Positions 52,013-61,251 of a stretch of 64,000 nucleotides of DNA are shown one piece after another (within the stretch, counting starts at the first letter, position 1; every line of letters starts with the position of its first letter). The notes beneath the pieces were generated by a model, which saw nothing but the letters and a program-made list of their open reading frames with translations, was not told the origin of the DNA and did no database searches. Source of the DNA: Desertivirga xinjiangensis (GTDB taxonomy: Bacteria; Bacteroidota; Bacteroidia; Sphingobacteriales; Sphingobacteriaceae); assembly GCF_024436435.1 (NCBI RefSeq), contig NZ_JAFMZP010000005.1, positions 62,001 through 126,000 of the forward strand. Reading direction: 5' to 3'. The translations under genes and the position numbers were made by a program.

Positions 52013-54685
52013 ATGCTATTTCTTCGCTTAAGCTTTTTTATTCTGACTGCCTTATTAGCTTTTACCGGCAATGCCATCTCCGGAACTGTCCGTTACGTCA
52101 AAGATAAAGGTACTGGCGATGGCAGCAGTTGGGATAAGGCGTCGGGAAACCTTCAAACTGTTATTGACCTTTCTGCGGCCGGGGATCAGATTTGGATAGC
52201 CGAAGGCACTTATATGCCTGCGATAAATGGCAGTTTCAGTTTAACGAAAAACCTGGAAATTTACGGAGGCTTCCCTGATTCCGGAATCCCGGATTTCAGC
52301 AATCGCGATAAAACTAATTTCACTGTTCTTAAAGCCAATGGCGCGGATATTTTTATTAATAGTAGTGCCGTTACTCAGGCCACTATTCTTGATGGCTTGA
52401 CTTTCACCGGTACCCAAAGCAGTATAGCAATGATAAACGATGGCGCTTCTCCATTAGTGAGGAACTGCTTATTTAAAGATAATTCGGCATCTAATGGCGC
52501 CGGAGTGTATAACAAATCAACCAGTAAGGCAATTTTTTCAAATTGCATATTTCAAAATAACGCAGCCGTTAATAACGGCGGAGCTATGCTGAATACCGAT
52601 GATGCAGATGTGCAGCTAAGTAATTGTATTTTTGTAAACAACAATGCGCCTTATGGTCCGGGTATCTCCGCACAAAGCCGGTCTAAGACCCTTATTGTCA
52701 ATTGTACTTTTTTTGGAAATGGCGGGAGAGGGGCGGTAACCTTAGTTGGTTCATCCTATGTAAGTATTTACAATTCTATACTCTGGGGAGAAGCAGAGGA
52801 AGGAATATCAAGATACAACTCCTCTGTGTTCGAACTGCGGTATTCGATCTGCCGGACAGGGGCAGGCGGGAATGTTCTAAATACTGATCCTCTTTTTGTG
52901 AATACCGCAAATTTGGAAGGCGAAGACGGAATCTGGGGTACGGCTGACGATGGTCTACGCCTTCAAATGAATAGTCCTGCTATCAGTACCGGCGATCCTC
53001 TAACTAACACGGCAGATTATTTGGCACAGGCGGGCATGCTGGATTTCAATGGACACACCAGGGTTTTTGATTCGAGGGTGGATATGGGGGCCTACGAGTA
53101 TCCTAAAAAGAAACAAATCATGACCCTTCCGGGAACTCCTGTTGGTAGTACATATTATGTATATGGCACTTACGGTTCAGGACCTATTGATCTGCCTAAA
53201 GTTACTTCTACTTCAGGAAACATCCAGTATAGCTTGCCAGCTAATAATGGCAGAGTTACCATCGTTGATGGCAAGATTCACATCAAAAATGCAGGAGCGA
53301 CCACTCTGACAATTACTTCTGCAGGAGATGAGACCTATGATCCCATAACCAAAACTATGACTATTTCGATTGCGAGGAAACCTCTTTCTTTAGCTCCTAA
53401 TCCGGATAATCCCCTCGTTAAAACATACGATGGAAGTGATTTTGTTTACTTACATAACGTTTCAAACTTCGTTTTTACGGGTGTGCTGCCTGGGGACGAT
53501 GTTTACCCAAAATTTGAATATGTCTATGCATATTTTCTTACCCCGAACGTAGGATCTAATCTCACGCTGATGTTTGATCAGGGATTGATTCGTACCGCAG
53601 GCGCCTCAGCTGGTAATTACAGCTACCGCCAATCATATGACGATATTCTTAATGCAGGCTCTATTGTACCAAAACCAATAGTAATTACGGCTAATGCTTT
53701 GAGCAAAGTATATGGCGAGGCAGATCCCGAACTAACTTATTCTTTGCCGGATAAGTCATTGGTAGGATCAGATAAAATCACGGGTTCACTAAGCCGTGAA
53801 GCGGGTGAAGATGCAGGTACCTATGCGATAAAACAAAACACAATTACTTCAGGAGATAATTATGAGATAACGTATAAGGGTGCTGATTTAACTATCGATA
53901 AAGCTCCCGCCACAATAAGCTTAAGAAACCTGATGCAGACATTCGATGGATCTGCAAAGTTTGTGACTGCCGAAACGAGTCCTGCAAACCTTTCAGGGAT
54001 AACTATTACGTATAGTGGTTTAACAACTCCCCCTGTTGATGCAGGAACTTATTCAGTCGTAGCCAAACTGGATAATCTAAATTATACAGCAGCGGATGCC
54101 ACAGGCACCCTACAAATAGAAGCTGTTTTGCCGGTGATCCTGAAGAAATTCACTGTAAAAGCCCTCGTTAACCATGCCAAAATAGAATGGCAAACGAACG
54201 GCGAACAACAAAATAGCTATTTCGAAGTGGAGAGGTCTGGTGATGGCCTTCATTTTGATATGATTGGAACTATCCCTGGCGGGGGAACAAGCTCTGCAGT
54301 TCTCGATTATCAGCTCCTTGACCAAGCGCCTTTAAATGGACCGAACTATTATCGCCTTAAACAAATAGATATGAATGGCATGGTAAGCACATTAGGCACG
54401 CAGTTATTAAGGTTTCAGTTAGCATCCCCGGTCTCGGTGGTCGCATACCCAATCCCGCTTAACGATAACAGTTTGAATGTTGTTTTCAAAAATTACACAG
54501 GTAAACAAGTAAAAGTGAGCCTGGTAGAAATGGGTGGGAAGATCGTACACAGTGAATTTATAAATTTAGTTAATGATGCTACTGTTCACAAACTCAATTT
54601 GGGTAGAAAACCCGTTGCCGGTCAGTATGTGCTTTTTTTGCAGGGTGAGGGGCTAAAAAGCGCGATTAAGATTATGGTTCAATAA
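52013..54685 (+). CDS. Secreted beta-helix / MBG-domain surface protein
   Basis: An 890-residue exported protein (signal peptide about 1-24). Residues about 28-360 form a right-handed parallel beta helix of the kind seen in polysaccharide lyases and adhesins (NCLFKDNSASNGAGVYNKS, NCIFQNNAAVNNGGAMLNT, ending VDMGAYEYP). Three MBG/YDG-type beta domains follow (about 454-550, 552-632 with ANALSKVYGEADPELTYSL, 632-705). The end (about 705-890) has an Ig-like part and a C-terminal module (VVAYPIPLNDNSLNVVF ... GQYVLFLQGEG) resembling type IX secretion sorting tails. It is likely surface-bound or released; no catalytic residues are identified. Confidence 0.85.
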   Translation: MLFLRLSFFILTALLAFTGNAISGTVRYVKDKGTGDGSSWDKASGNLQTVIDLSAAGDQIWIAEGTYMPAINGSFSLTKNLEIYGGFPDSGIPDFSNRDKTNFTVLKANGADIFINSSAVTQATILDGLTFTGTQSSIAMINDGASPLVRNCLFKDNSASNGAGVYNKSTSKAIFSNCIFQNNAAVNNGGAMLNTDDADVQLSNCIFVNNNAPYGPGISAQSRSKTLIVNCTFFGNGGRGAVTLVGSSYVSIYNSILWGEAEEGISRYNSSVFELRYSICRTGAGGNVLNTDPLFVNTANLEGEDGIWGTADDGLRLQMNSPAISTGDPLTNTADYLAQAGMLDFNGHTRVFDSRVDMGAYEYPKKKQIMTLPGTPVGSTYYVYGTYGSGPIDLPKVTSTSGNIQYSLPANNGRVTIVDGKIHIKNAGATTLTITSAGDETYDPITKTMTISIARKPLSLAPNPDNPLVKTYDGSDFVYLHNVSNFVFTGVLPGDDVYPKFEYVYAYFLTPNVGSNLTLMFDQGLIRTAGASAGNYSYRQSYDDILNAGSIVPKPIVITANALSKVYGEADPELTYSLPDKSLVGSDKITGSLSREAGEDAGTYAIKQNTITSGDNYEITYKGADLTIDKAPATISLRNLMQTFDGSAKFVTAETSPANLSGITITYSGLTTPPVDAGTYSVVAKLDNLNYTAADATGTLQIEAVLPVILKKFTVKALVNHAKIEWQTNGEQQNSYFEVERSGDGLHFDMIGTIPGGGTSSAVLDYQLLDQAPLNGPNYYRLKQIDMNGMVSTLGTQLLRFQLASPVSVVAYPIPLNDNSLNVVFKNYTGKQVKVSLVEMGGKIVHSEFINLVNDATVHKLNLGRKPVAGQYVLFLQGEGLKSAIKIMVQ

Positions 54686-54707
54686 GAAGGATGGGTTAGG
54701 TTTAACT

Positions 54708-54750
54708 CTTATGGTGCACAAAGGCCCCAAGCGCCTTTTGTGCACATAAG
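54708..54750. terminator. Bidirectional terminator between convergent genes
   Basis: CTTATGGTGCACAAAGGC pairs with the complement of CGCCTTTTGTGCACATAAG across a short loop, forming a stem of about 17 pairs. It lies between the stops of the beta-helix gene (plus) and the oxidoreductase gene (minus). Confidence 0.75.
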
Positions 54751-54777
54751 AACGTTGCAATCAACGATCAACAGACA

Positions 54778-56166
54778 TCACATCTTGATGTCCATTATTT
54801 TACCTTGCTTCCTGCTTTCTTCAGCCATAAATCCCATGATATGGCTTTCAATTGAATCGTCTACCGTGGAGGTGAGCAATGCGGGATTTTGCTGACTCAC
54901 AGCATTTACAAAATCTCTGACCAGCAGCCAGTCGCCGCCTCCATGCCCATGGTCTTCATAACCTTTTACATCCTGAGCCTCCGGTACAAATTTTGTTTCC
55001 TTCCTGGTTCTGAAGTCGTGGTGAACGAGTTCGGTCATGTCACCTACCAGGTCTCCCATAGAGCCCATGACCCTTGTGCGACGCCCATGGTATGAGGTAA
55101 ATGCCTCCATAGAGAAATTGGCGGTTACGCTATCTGCGAATTGTATGCTGCTGATATAATGGTCAGGCTGGTCATTGTCCATCCTGTATACACACCGGCC
55201 ATAGTCGCTGGTCTTTAGCTTGTTCAGGATGTATTCTTTTCTGTTAGGGATGTTGTCAGGTACATCCAGAACTGAAAGGAAATGTGTTTGTCGCTCGGCA
55301 TATTCTTTCACCGCAGAGTACGGACACTCTCGTTCTACTGCACAAGTTACGCATCTGTCACTGCTTCCTGCGGGTGCATTTTCTTTGCGAAACCATTTTA
55401 CATCACCCATGGCAACGATCTTTTCACAAGGCTTATTGATCACCCACTTGATGATATCGAGATCATGACATGATTTCGCAAGGATGATAGGTGTTGTTTT
55501 CTTTGAGTTATGCCAGTTTCCGCGAACATAAGAATGTGCCATATGAATATGTTCTACAGGTTCGAAATGCTGTACACTGACAACTTCTCCGATAGCTCCA
55601 TTTGCTATCAGTTCTTTCATCTTAATGAAATAGGGGGCATATCTCAACACGTGACACACTGCTACGATTCTCTTATTCTTTTTAGCTAAAGCCAATATAT
55701 CTCGGCATTCTTTTTCAGTAGGGGCAATCGGTTTTTCCAAGAGGATATCATAGCCCAGCTCCAGGGCTTTCATACAAGGCTCGTAGTGCATGTAATCTGG
55801 TGTAGATATGATGATAGCATCAGCAAACTTAGGTCGTTTGAAAACATCCTCCCAGGTATTAAACCTGTTTTTTTTGGGGATAGAGTGGATCTTGCTGTAT
55901 CGCTCGTTGCGGAATGCGATAGGTTCTGCAACTCCGACTATTTTAAGTTCGTTAGGAGAGTTTTTTGCAAAGTCTCCGTAAACCATGCCCCGGTTTCCGG
56001 CGCCGAGTGTGATAGCTGTAACGGCCTTGTCCAGGGGCTTTAGAAGAGGATTTTTAGGGGTTCTATAGCTGTACGTGTTTTCGCCGACCTTAGCCAGCAG
56101 ATCGCTGCTGATTACGGTTGCGCCCAGGCTTAAGGTTAAGCCCTTTAAAAGATTTCTTCTGTTCAT
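54778..56166 (-). CDS. Tat-type Gfo/Idh/MocA oxidoreductase
   Basis: A 462-residue protein with an RR signal (MNRRNLLKGLTLSLGATVIS), probably exported folded by the Tat system. The Rossmann motif GAGNRGMVYGDFA and the EKP motif (ILLEKPIAPT) are intact. The catalytic segment is KSCHDLDIIKWV. A Cys-rich insert DRCVTCAVERECPYSAVKEY lies near residues 269-285, as in exported members of this family. It would oxidise or reduce a sugar-like substrate outside the cytosol, with cofactor tightly bound. Last gene of the minus-strand operon, eight bases after the aldolase gene. Confidence 0.9.
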   Translation of the reverse strand: MNRRNLLKGLTLSLGATVISSDLLAKVGENTYSYRTPKNPLLKPLDKAVTAITLGAGNRGMVYGDFAKNSPNELKIVGVAEPIAFRNERYSKIHSIPKKNRFNTWEDVFKRPKFADAIIISTPDYMHYEPCMKALELGYDILLEKPIAPTEKECRDILALAKKNKRIVAVCHVLRYAPYFIKMKELIANGAIGEVVSVQHFEPVEHIHMAHSYVRGNWHNSKKTTPIILAKSCHDLDIIKWVINKPCEKIVAMGDVKWFRKENAPAGSSDRCVTCAVERECPYSAVKEYAERQTHFLSVLDVPDNIPNRKEYILNKLKTSDYGRCVYRMDNDQPDHYISSIQFADSVTANFSMEAFTSYHGRRTRVMGSMGDLVGDMTELVHHDFRTRKETKFVPEAQDVKGYEDHGHGGGDWLLVRDFVNAVSQQNPALLTSTVDDSIESHIMGFMAEESRKQGKIMDIKM

Positions 56167-56173
56167 TTGTTGT

Positions 56174-57265
56174 TTATTGCGGGTTGGATATTAAATTTAA
56201 TTTCTCAGATAAGAAAGTGCTTACAAACTCATCGTCAGTCAGGTTTGGGTACTCTTGGTAGATCCTGTCAATTTCCTCTTTTTGCCCTGGTGACAGCGAC
56301 TCTTTCGGGCTAATACACCAGATGCCTTTTAACAGCCCCTGTTTGCGAAGTACTTCATGTATACCGGAGATGCAGCCGTGAAAATTGTGAGAGGGATCAA
56401 ATAATGCAGCGTTACTATCCGTGACAGCAATGGCGTGACTTAAGAGTTGATTGGCAAGTTCGGCGCTGGGCTCCTGCTTATATGTTTTAACCTGGTCTAA
56501 CAATTCAACGGCCTTTCGTGTCCAGACGGCCCAGTGCCCTAGCAGGCCACCTTTAAATTCTATCTCTATTTCGCCTTCCTCTGTTGGAAATCGGTAGATG
56601 GTCATAAGATCATTTACGATGTTGTCATCGTTACCAGTGTACATCGCCACTTCATGTTTCCTGCTCGAATTAGCCAGTGCCCGCATGACATCCAGGGTTT
56701 GATACCTGTTAAAAGAAGCACATTTAATGGCAACTACATTATCGATTTCGACAAACTTTGACCAGAAATCGTAAGAGAAAATCCTTCCGCCAACAGAAGG
56801 TTGCAGGTAAAAACCGAATACGGGCATGATCTCTGCAACACGGCGTGTGCGTTCTAAGATTTGATCTTCAGTCCAGTCCCTTAAACCACCCATGCTTAAT
56901 AATCCAGCATGGTAACCATGTTTTATGGCAATGGAAGCTTCGTTGACGGCCTGAGCGGTAGGCCCGCAGATGCCGCAGATTTTTATAAAGGGTCTGGTTA
57001 AATTGGCCTTTTCGACTTCTTCACTGGCTAATTGAAGTACTTTTTCAAATAGGTTTACCTCCGGATCCCTGATTTCAAACTGGGTGGAGTGTACTGCAAC
57101 TGCGATGCCACCAGCGCCGGCAGCGATATAATATTGCGTTAACAGCCTTTGATGATACTCATCGAGGCTTCTGTCTTCATTTAAGGCCAAAGGATGGGCC
57201 GGAATAACGGTTCCCTGCATTAAATGGTCTTTTAATGTTTGGGATAGTCTGGATAAGCTGCTCAC
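56174..57265 (-). CDS. DHDPS-family aldolase/dehydratase
   Basis: A 363-residue class I aldolase of the dihydrodipicolinate synthase / N-acetylneuraminate lyase family, longer than the usual 300. The Schiff-base Lys181 (VVAIKCASFN) and the Tyr153 (GFYLQPSVGG) are present. I place the start at GTG 57265, which overlaps the epimerase TAG as TAGTG and has GAGAGGAGGA just upstream; the longer frame from 57310 would overlap the neighbour by 46 bases. Members split or dehydrate 2-keto-3-deoxy acids, which fits the surrounding sugar-oxidation genes. Confidence 0.87.
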   Translation of the reverse strand: MSSLSRLSQTLKDHLMQGTVIPAHPLALNEDRSLDEYHQRLLTQYYIAAGAGGIAVAVHSTQFEIRDPEVNLFEKVLQLASEEVEKANLTRPFIKICGICGPTAQAVNEASIAIKHGYHAGLLSMGGLRDWTEDQILERTRRVAEIMPVFGFYLQPSVGGRIFSYDFWSKFVEIDNVVAIKCASFNRYQTLDVMRALANSSRKHEVAMYTGNDDNIVNDLMTIYRFPTEEGEIEIEFKGGLLGHWAVWTRKAVELLDQVKTYKQEPSAELANQLLSHAIAVTDSNAALFDPSHNFHGCISGIHEVLRKQGLLKGIWCISPKESLSPGQKEEIDRIYQEYPNLTDDEFVSTFLSEKLNLISNPQ

Positions 57266-58284
57266 TAGAATTTTCCTCCTCTCTCTTGAAAATGGGTGTC
57301 TTTGCTCCATAGTTCACCACCGTTGGAAATCCAGGTAGCGGTGTGCTCAATTGCTTCACGAATAGTAGTACGCGGGTAACCAAAAAGTCTGTGGCACTCT
57401 GAGGCGTTATTTAATAAGGCTGTTCCTGCGCCGGTATTGATAAATTCTGGTTTTTTTCCGAGAAGCTCTCCAAATTGTTCTGCAAGCCACCTTGTTGATA
57501 GTATTTCTGGTCCTGTTACATTTAATATTTTAGCGGGAGAGCTGCAATGCAACAAAGATCTTAATGCAATCTCGTTAGCATCCCCTTGCCAGATCACATT
57601 GACGTTTTGTGTCGTCAAATCTATTGGTCTGTCTTCTTTCACGGATTTGGCGATTTCAACCAAAACTCCATACCTGAAATCTACCGCATAATTGAGCCGG
57701 TAAATGAGGATAGGCGTTTTATTTTTTTTCGAAAAGTATTCAAAGATCCTTTCCCGCCCCAGGCAGGATTGTGCATATTCGCCAACAGGTTCTGGACTGT
57801 ATTCTTCAGATACACCGCCCTCCTGGACCGGTACGAAAGGAAGTACATTTCCGGAGGAGAAGGCTACAATTCTGGAATTTTTAAAATGTGAGGACACCAA
57901 ACCTGGCAAGAAGGCATTCATTGCCCACGTAAAATCTTCATTTCCGGTAGTGCCGAATTTATGGCCTGCCAGATAAATGATGTTCGGGACTTGTGGCAAG
58001 TTTTTAAGTGCTTCTTCATCTAAAAGATCGCAGGCAATCGTTTCGATACCTTCGTTTTCCAATTCTAATCTAAGGCTCCCGGAAGAAAACCTTGATACGC
58101 CAATTACTCTCTTTTTAATGCCTGCCAGGCGTATTGCTTTAACGGCTAATTTAGCCATACTGGGGCCCATTTTGCCGCCAATGCCGAGGAACATGATGTC
58201 GCCTTCAATACTCTTTATGTCTTTAATCAGACTAGCAGAAGGCTCTAAAATGCTTTCTTCAAACTCTTTTAAATTTAATTCCAT
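57265..58284 (-). CDS. NAD-dependent epimerase/dehydratase-like protein
   Basis: A 339-residue extended-SDR fold protein. The nucleotide motif is IMFLGIGGKMGPSMAKLAVK (GxGGxxG), unusual for the family. The SDR catalytic YxxxK reads YAQSC in EYAQSCLGRERIFEYF, so the Lys is replaced by Cys. The substrate-binding part includes VNVIWQGDANEIALRSLLHC. It may be a reductase with a shifted catalytic residue or a non-classical isomerase. It follows the Nramp-like gene by seven bases and overlaps the aldolase start by one base, so it belongs to the operon. Confidence 0.82.
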   Translation of the reverse strand: MELNLKEFEESILEPSASLIKDIKSIEGDIMFLGIGGKMGPSMAKLAVKAIRLAGIKKRVIGVSRFSSGSLRLELENEGIETIACDLLDEEALKNLPQVPNIIYLAGHKFGTTGNEDFTWAMNAFLPGLVSSHFKNSRIVAFSSGNVLPFVPVQEGGVSEEYSPEPVGEYAQSCLGRERIFEYFSKKNKTPILIYRLNYAVDFRYGVLVEIAKSVKEDRPIDLTTQNVNVIWQGDANEIALRSLLHCSSPAKILNVTGPEILSTRWLAEQFGELLGKKPEFINTGAGTALLNNASECHRLFGYPRTTIREAIEHTATWISNGGELWSKDTHFQERGGKF

Positions 58285-58291
58285 TTTTACT

Positions 58292-59521
58292 TTAATTTAT
58301 TAATGTGAGGAGGTTGCTGATAGCTAAAGCTATTAAAACTGATAGGCCTAAAAATCCAAAAACTTTGGTAATGGGCTTATTTACATGTTCTTTCATAATT
58401 TCTTTATCATTTGCAATCATAAACATGGTGATTCCTATAAAAGGAACGAGAAAAATGGTAACGCTTTGAGCAAAAACAATTAGCTCCAGGGGTAGCTTTC
58501 CAAAGACGATCGCGATGATAGTGCCGAAGATCATCACCAATGAAATGAATAACTTGACCATCTTGTGATTAAGGTTATTACCATATTGAAAAGTGTCGCC
58601 CAATAGAGAACCGCCCAATACTGCATTGCCAATTAAGGAAGAGAAAGAAGCACTAAACAGGCCAATGAAAAATAGATTGGTAGCACTTGAGCCTAACAGA
58701 GGTTCTAATGCTTTGCCCATTTCGGAAGCAGAGTTAACCTTGATATGCTCAGGATGAAGTGTGTTGGCAGCACATATCAGCACTGCGGCACTCATGATAC
58801 CTAATAGGATTATTCCCACCTGGCTACCCATAATGGTCTCTTTGGTTGTGTGTCCTTGCGATAGCTTCTTGCGGGTTTGTACCAGGTAACTTTGATAAAA
58901 GGCCCCAACAATGGAAAAGCAGGAAGCTGTGAAAGCAACGATCAAACCTAATGATCCATCAGGGAAACGAGGAAGAAACCCTTCACCCAATTTTTGAAAG
59001 GAAGGAGGTACCAGGATAACTGTTGTTAGAAATGCGAACAACATGATGATGATGAGTGCCAGCATCAACTTTTCGAAAACTATATAGAAAGAACGAAAGA
59101 ATAGCAGGGAGATGCCAATAAGATTAAAAAGTACAATCCATATTTTCGGATCAGTGTTCGTGGGTTCAGAAATAGATACGGCTATCCCTGTTGCATTGCC
59201 TGCCTGAAAGGAGGTGGCTACTAAAAAAATGCCGATCCCGATGATGACTGATACACTCTTACCATATTTTTTCCGGATTAAGGTGAGCAATGTATCGTCG
59301 GTGGCCATGCCAATCCTTGCGGACATGTTTGCATATACAGACATGAAAAATATAGCAATAACTATTATCCAGATTAGGCTGAATCCAAAATCTGCACCCA
59401 TCTTGGAGGTAATGGTCATTTTACTGGGGCCGAAAATTAATGCAGCTGTAATTATCCCTGGTCCAAGGATGGCGAGTATGTTGTGAAGAAAGCCTTTGTT
59501 ACTTTTACCTGGTGTTTCCAT
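58292..59521 (-). CDS. Nramp-fold transporter without metal motifs
   Basis: A 409-residue inner-membrane protein with about 11 helices and the Nramp layout. The helix-1 metal motif DPGN is replaced by GPSK (residues 31-34 in ALIFGPSKMTITSKMG), and the helix-6 MPH motif is replaced by QSY (IVGAFYQSYLVQ, about 204-215). Divalent-metal transport by the known mechanism is therefore unlikely. Its place between a sugar dehydrogenase and an epimerase gene suggests import of an organic acid or sugar. The start overlaps the dehydrogenase stop at 59521. Family assignment firm, substrate unknown. Confidence 0.85.
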   Translation of the reverse strand: METPGKSNKGFLHNILAILGPGIITAALIFGPSKMTITSKMGADFGFSLIWIIVIAIFFMSVYANMSARIGMATDDTLLTLIRKKYGKSVSVIIGIGIFLVATSFQAGNATGIAVSISEPTNTDPKIWIVLFNLIGISLLFFRSFYIVFEKLMLALIIIMLFAFLTTVILVPPSFQKLGEGFLPRFPDGSLGLIVAFTASCFSIVGAFYQSYLVQTRKKLSQGHTTKETIMGSQVGIILLGIMSAAVLICAANTLHPEHIKVNSASEMGKALEPLLGSSATNLFFIGLFSASFSSLIGNAVLGGSLLGDTFQYGNNLNHKMVKLFISLVMIFGTIIAIVFGKLPLELIVFAQSVTIFLVPFIGITMFMIANDKEIMKEHVNKPITKVFGFLGLSVLIALAISNLLTLIN

Positions 59522-61062
59522 TAATTTTTTCGGGTTTGCTTAAATTCGTTAATACTAATCGTTGTGCTTTGGTTATTGAAATTTGTTCTTATATAGTTGA
59601 ATATAGCTGTTGCTTCTTCGTCTTTTAGAAAATTGAATGCAGGCATAGGAGTATCATACTTAACTCCCTTTATAGCTTTGTCTTTTAATCCGTTGAGAAT
59701 AATATCTGCTAACACTTTTTTTTCTCCCTTAACGGTTGTTGAATTTTCTAAAGACGGAAATGTGCCGGGTATACCTTTCCCGTCTGGCTTGTGACAAGAA
59801 GAACAATATGATTCATACAACGCTTTTCCGGAAATCGGGTAATTACTGATATTTTGTTCTGCTTCCTTCTGTTCTGCTTTTACCGGTCGGATAATGCTGC
59901 CAGTTACTTCATCTGTTTTTCTTAATCTGTATATTTTGTCATCATCCGGTTTCGGGAATCCTTTCTGAGGGTTCCAGTCCCGGTTACTGGTGCAAAAATA
60001 GATGTCACCGTTAGGAGCTGTAATCACAGACCGTAGCCTTCCTAATTGATCTTTAAATAATATAGATTCATCTGTCACTTTACGGCCGTCTTCAGATAGT
60101 TTCAATATACGTAAAGACTGGCTTTTTAATGTAGTTAGCAGGAGGCTATTCCTCCACTCAGGTATCCGGCTGCCGCCATAGTACGCAAGTCCTGCGGGTG
60201 CTATGACTGGTGTCCATGACCTTATGGGGGGGCTGAAAGTTCTTTGGTTAGATAAGGCTAAGTTGCTTTTCGGAGGATTCCTGCCTTCTATTAATGGCCA
60301 TCCGTAATTGTGTAATGGGCTGATGAGATTTATTTCGTCTTCAACTGCATCGCCGTGTTCGGAAGTGTATATATTATTATTTCCAGCTTGAGTTAAGCCT
60401 TGTATATTGCGAAATCCCCAGGCATACACATAACTACCTGCAATGGGGTTATCAGCCGGGATACTGCCATCAATGTTAATTCTCAATATTTTTCCATTTA
60501 ATGCTGTAGAGTCCTGCGCATAGTTGTCAGATGCCGCATCACCGGTAGCCCAGTATACTTTATTGTCGGTTCCTATAATTATCCTCGATCCGTTGTGCCC
60601 GGTGTTTCCCGGGATTCGTAAAAGAAGCTTTGGTTCTTTTAATTCAGTGTTCTTTGTGTATACATACCTATAAAGGTTCGAATAAATGTTTCCGTTATGC
60701 TTTGTCGTGAAAGATATAAAAAGATACTGTGTTTGTTGGTGAGGTTGAAAAAGTGTCATTCCTAGTAAGCCGGTGGTTCGTTGATGGAAAATATCCGGTA
60801 TTTGCTTTAGTAAGCTAATTTTTTTCGTTTTTAGGTCTAATTTTTTTATGTTTCCTGTAATTTCAGAGAAAATAATGCAATTATTTGTTTTGTCATACTG
60901 CAAATCCCACGGAATGTTTAATTTATGAGCCACCTGGCTTAGGGAAATTTTGGAATTACCCAGATCGATGGTGTATAATATGGTGTCATTGCCCTTATTG
61001 CAAGACGAAAGCAAAGTAATTATACTATATATATATAGGAGTAGGACAATCTGATGCTTCAT
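59521..61062 (-). CDS. PQQ-type sugar dehydrogenase fused to cytochrome c
   Basis: A 513-residue lipoprotein (LLSSCNKG, Cys21) facing the periplasm. Residues about 40-370 form a six-bladed propeller of the soluble glucose/sorbosone dehydrogenase family (VAHKLNIPWDLQYD, GTDNKVYWATGDAASDN, NGKILRINIDGSIPADNP, YAWGFRNIQGL, TSEHGDAVEDEIN, WPLIEGRNP). The C-terminal 100 residues are a class I cytochrome c with CSSCH (about 419-423) and Met ligand in MPAF (about 473). It should oxidise an aldose or polyol and pass electrons to the respiratory chain. The coding region is noticeably AT-rich compared with genes before 55 kb. First gene of the minus-strand operon. Confidence 0.9.
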   Translation of the reverse strand: MKHQIVLLLYIYSIITLLSSCNKGNDTILYTIDLGNSKISLSQVAHKLNIPWDLQYDKTNNCIIFSEITGNIKKLDLKTKKISLLKQIPDIFHQRTTGLLGMTLFQPHQQTQYLFISFTTKHNGNIYSNLYRYVYTKNTELKEPKLLLRIPGNTGHNGSRIIIGTDNKVYWATGDAASDNYAQDSTALNGKILRINIDGSIPADNPIAGSYVYAWGFRNIQGLTQAGNNNIYTSEHGDAVEDEINLISPLHNYGWPLIEGRNPPKSNLALSNQRTFSPPIRSWTPVIAPAGLAYYGGSRIPEWRNSLLLTTLKSQSLRILKLSEDGRKVTDESILFKDQLGRLRSVITAPNGDIYFCTSNRDWNPQKGFPKPDDDKIYRLRKTDEVTGSIIRPVKAEQKEAEQNISNYPISGKALYESYCSSCHKPDGKGIPGTFPSLENSTTVKGEKKVLADIILNGLKDKAIKGVKYDTPMPAFNFLKDEEATAIFNYIRTNFNNQSTTISINEFKQTRKN

Positions 61063-61129
61063 GCAATGCGTTTCCTTTAATTTCTTTGTCTAAAATAACT
61101 AAAATAAATATATATACAAAAAAAGTTAA

Positions 61130-61145
61130 AAATTGTATACATAAA
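61130..61145. promoter_or_regulatory. Operator-like site 1
   Basis: AAATTGTATACATAAA with palindromic core TGTATACA (61134-61141). Its exact reverse complement recurs at 61236-61251. It lies nine bases upstream of the -33 box of the dehydrogenase operon. The GTATAC core is like sites of GntR-type regulators of hexuronate catabolism. Confidence 0.55.
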
Positions 61146-61235
61146 TTGAGCCTTCCTGAATAATTTTTTGTCGAAATATTTTGTTTTTTAAAAAATACTT
61201 CCTAATTTCATCTAAAAGTATTCAATACCTGTGTG

Positions 61236-61251
61236 TTTATGTATACAATTT
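61236..61251. promoter_or_regulatory. Operator-like site 2
   Basis: TTTATGTATACAATTT, the exact reverse complement of site 1, with core TGTATACA (61240-61247). It lies about 60 bases before the SusC start. The mirrored placement suggests one regulator controlling both directions. Confidence 0.55.

Noticed and set aside
54778-57310. Longer start of the aldolase at 57310
   Set aside because: It would overlap the epimerase gene by 46 bases, while GTG at 57265 has a purine-rich GGAGGA upstream and overlaps the stop by one base.
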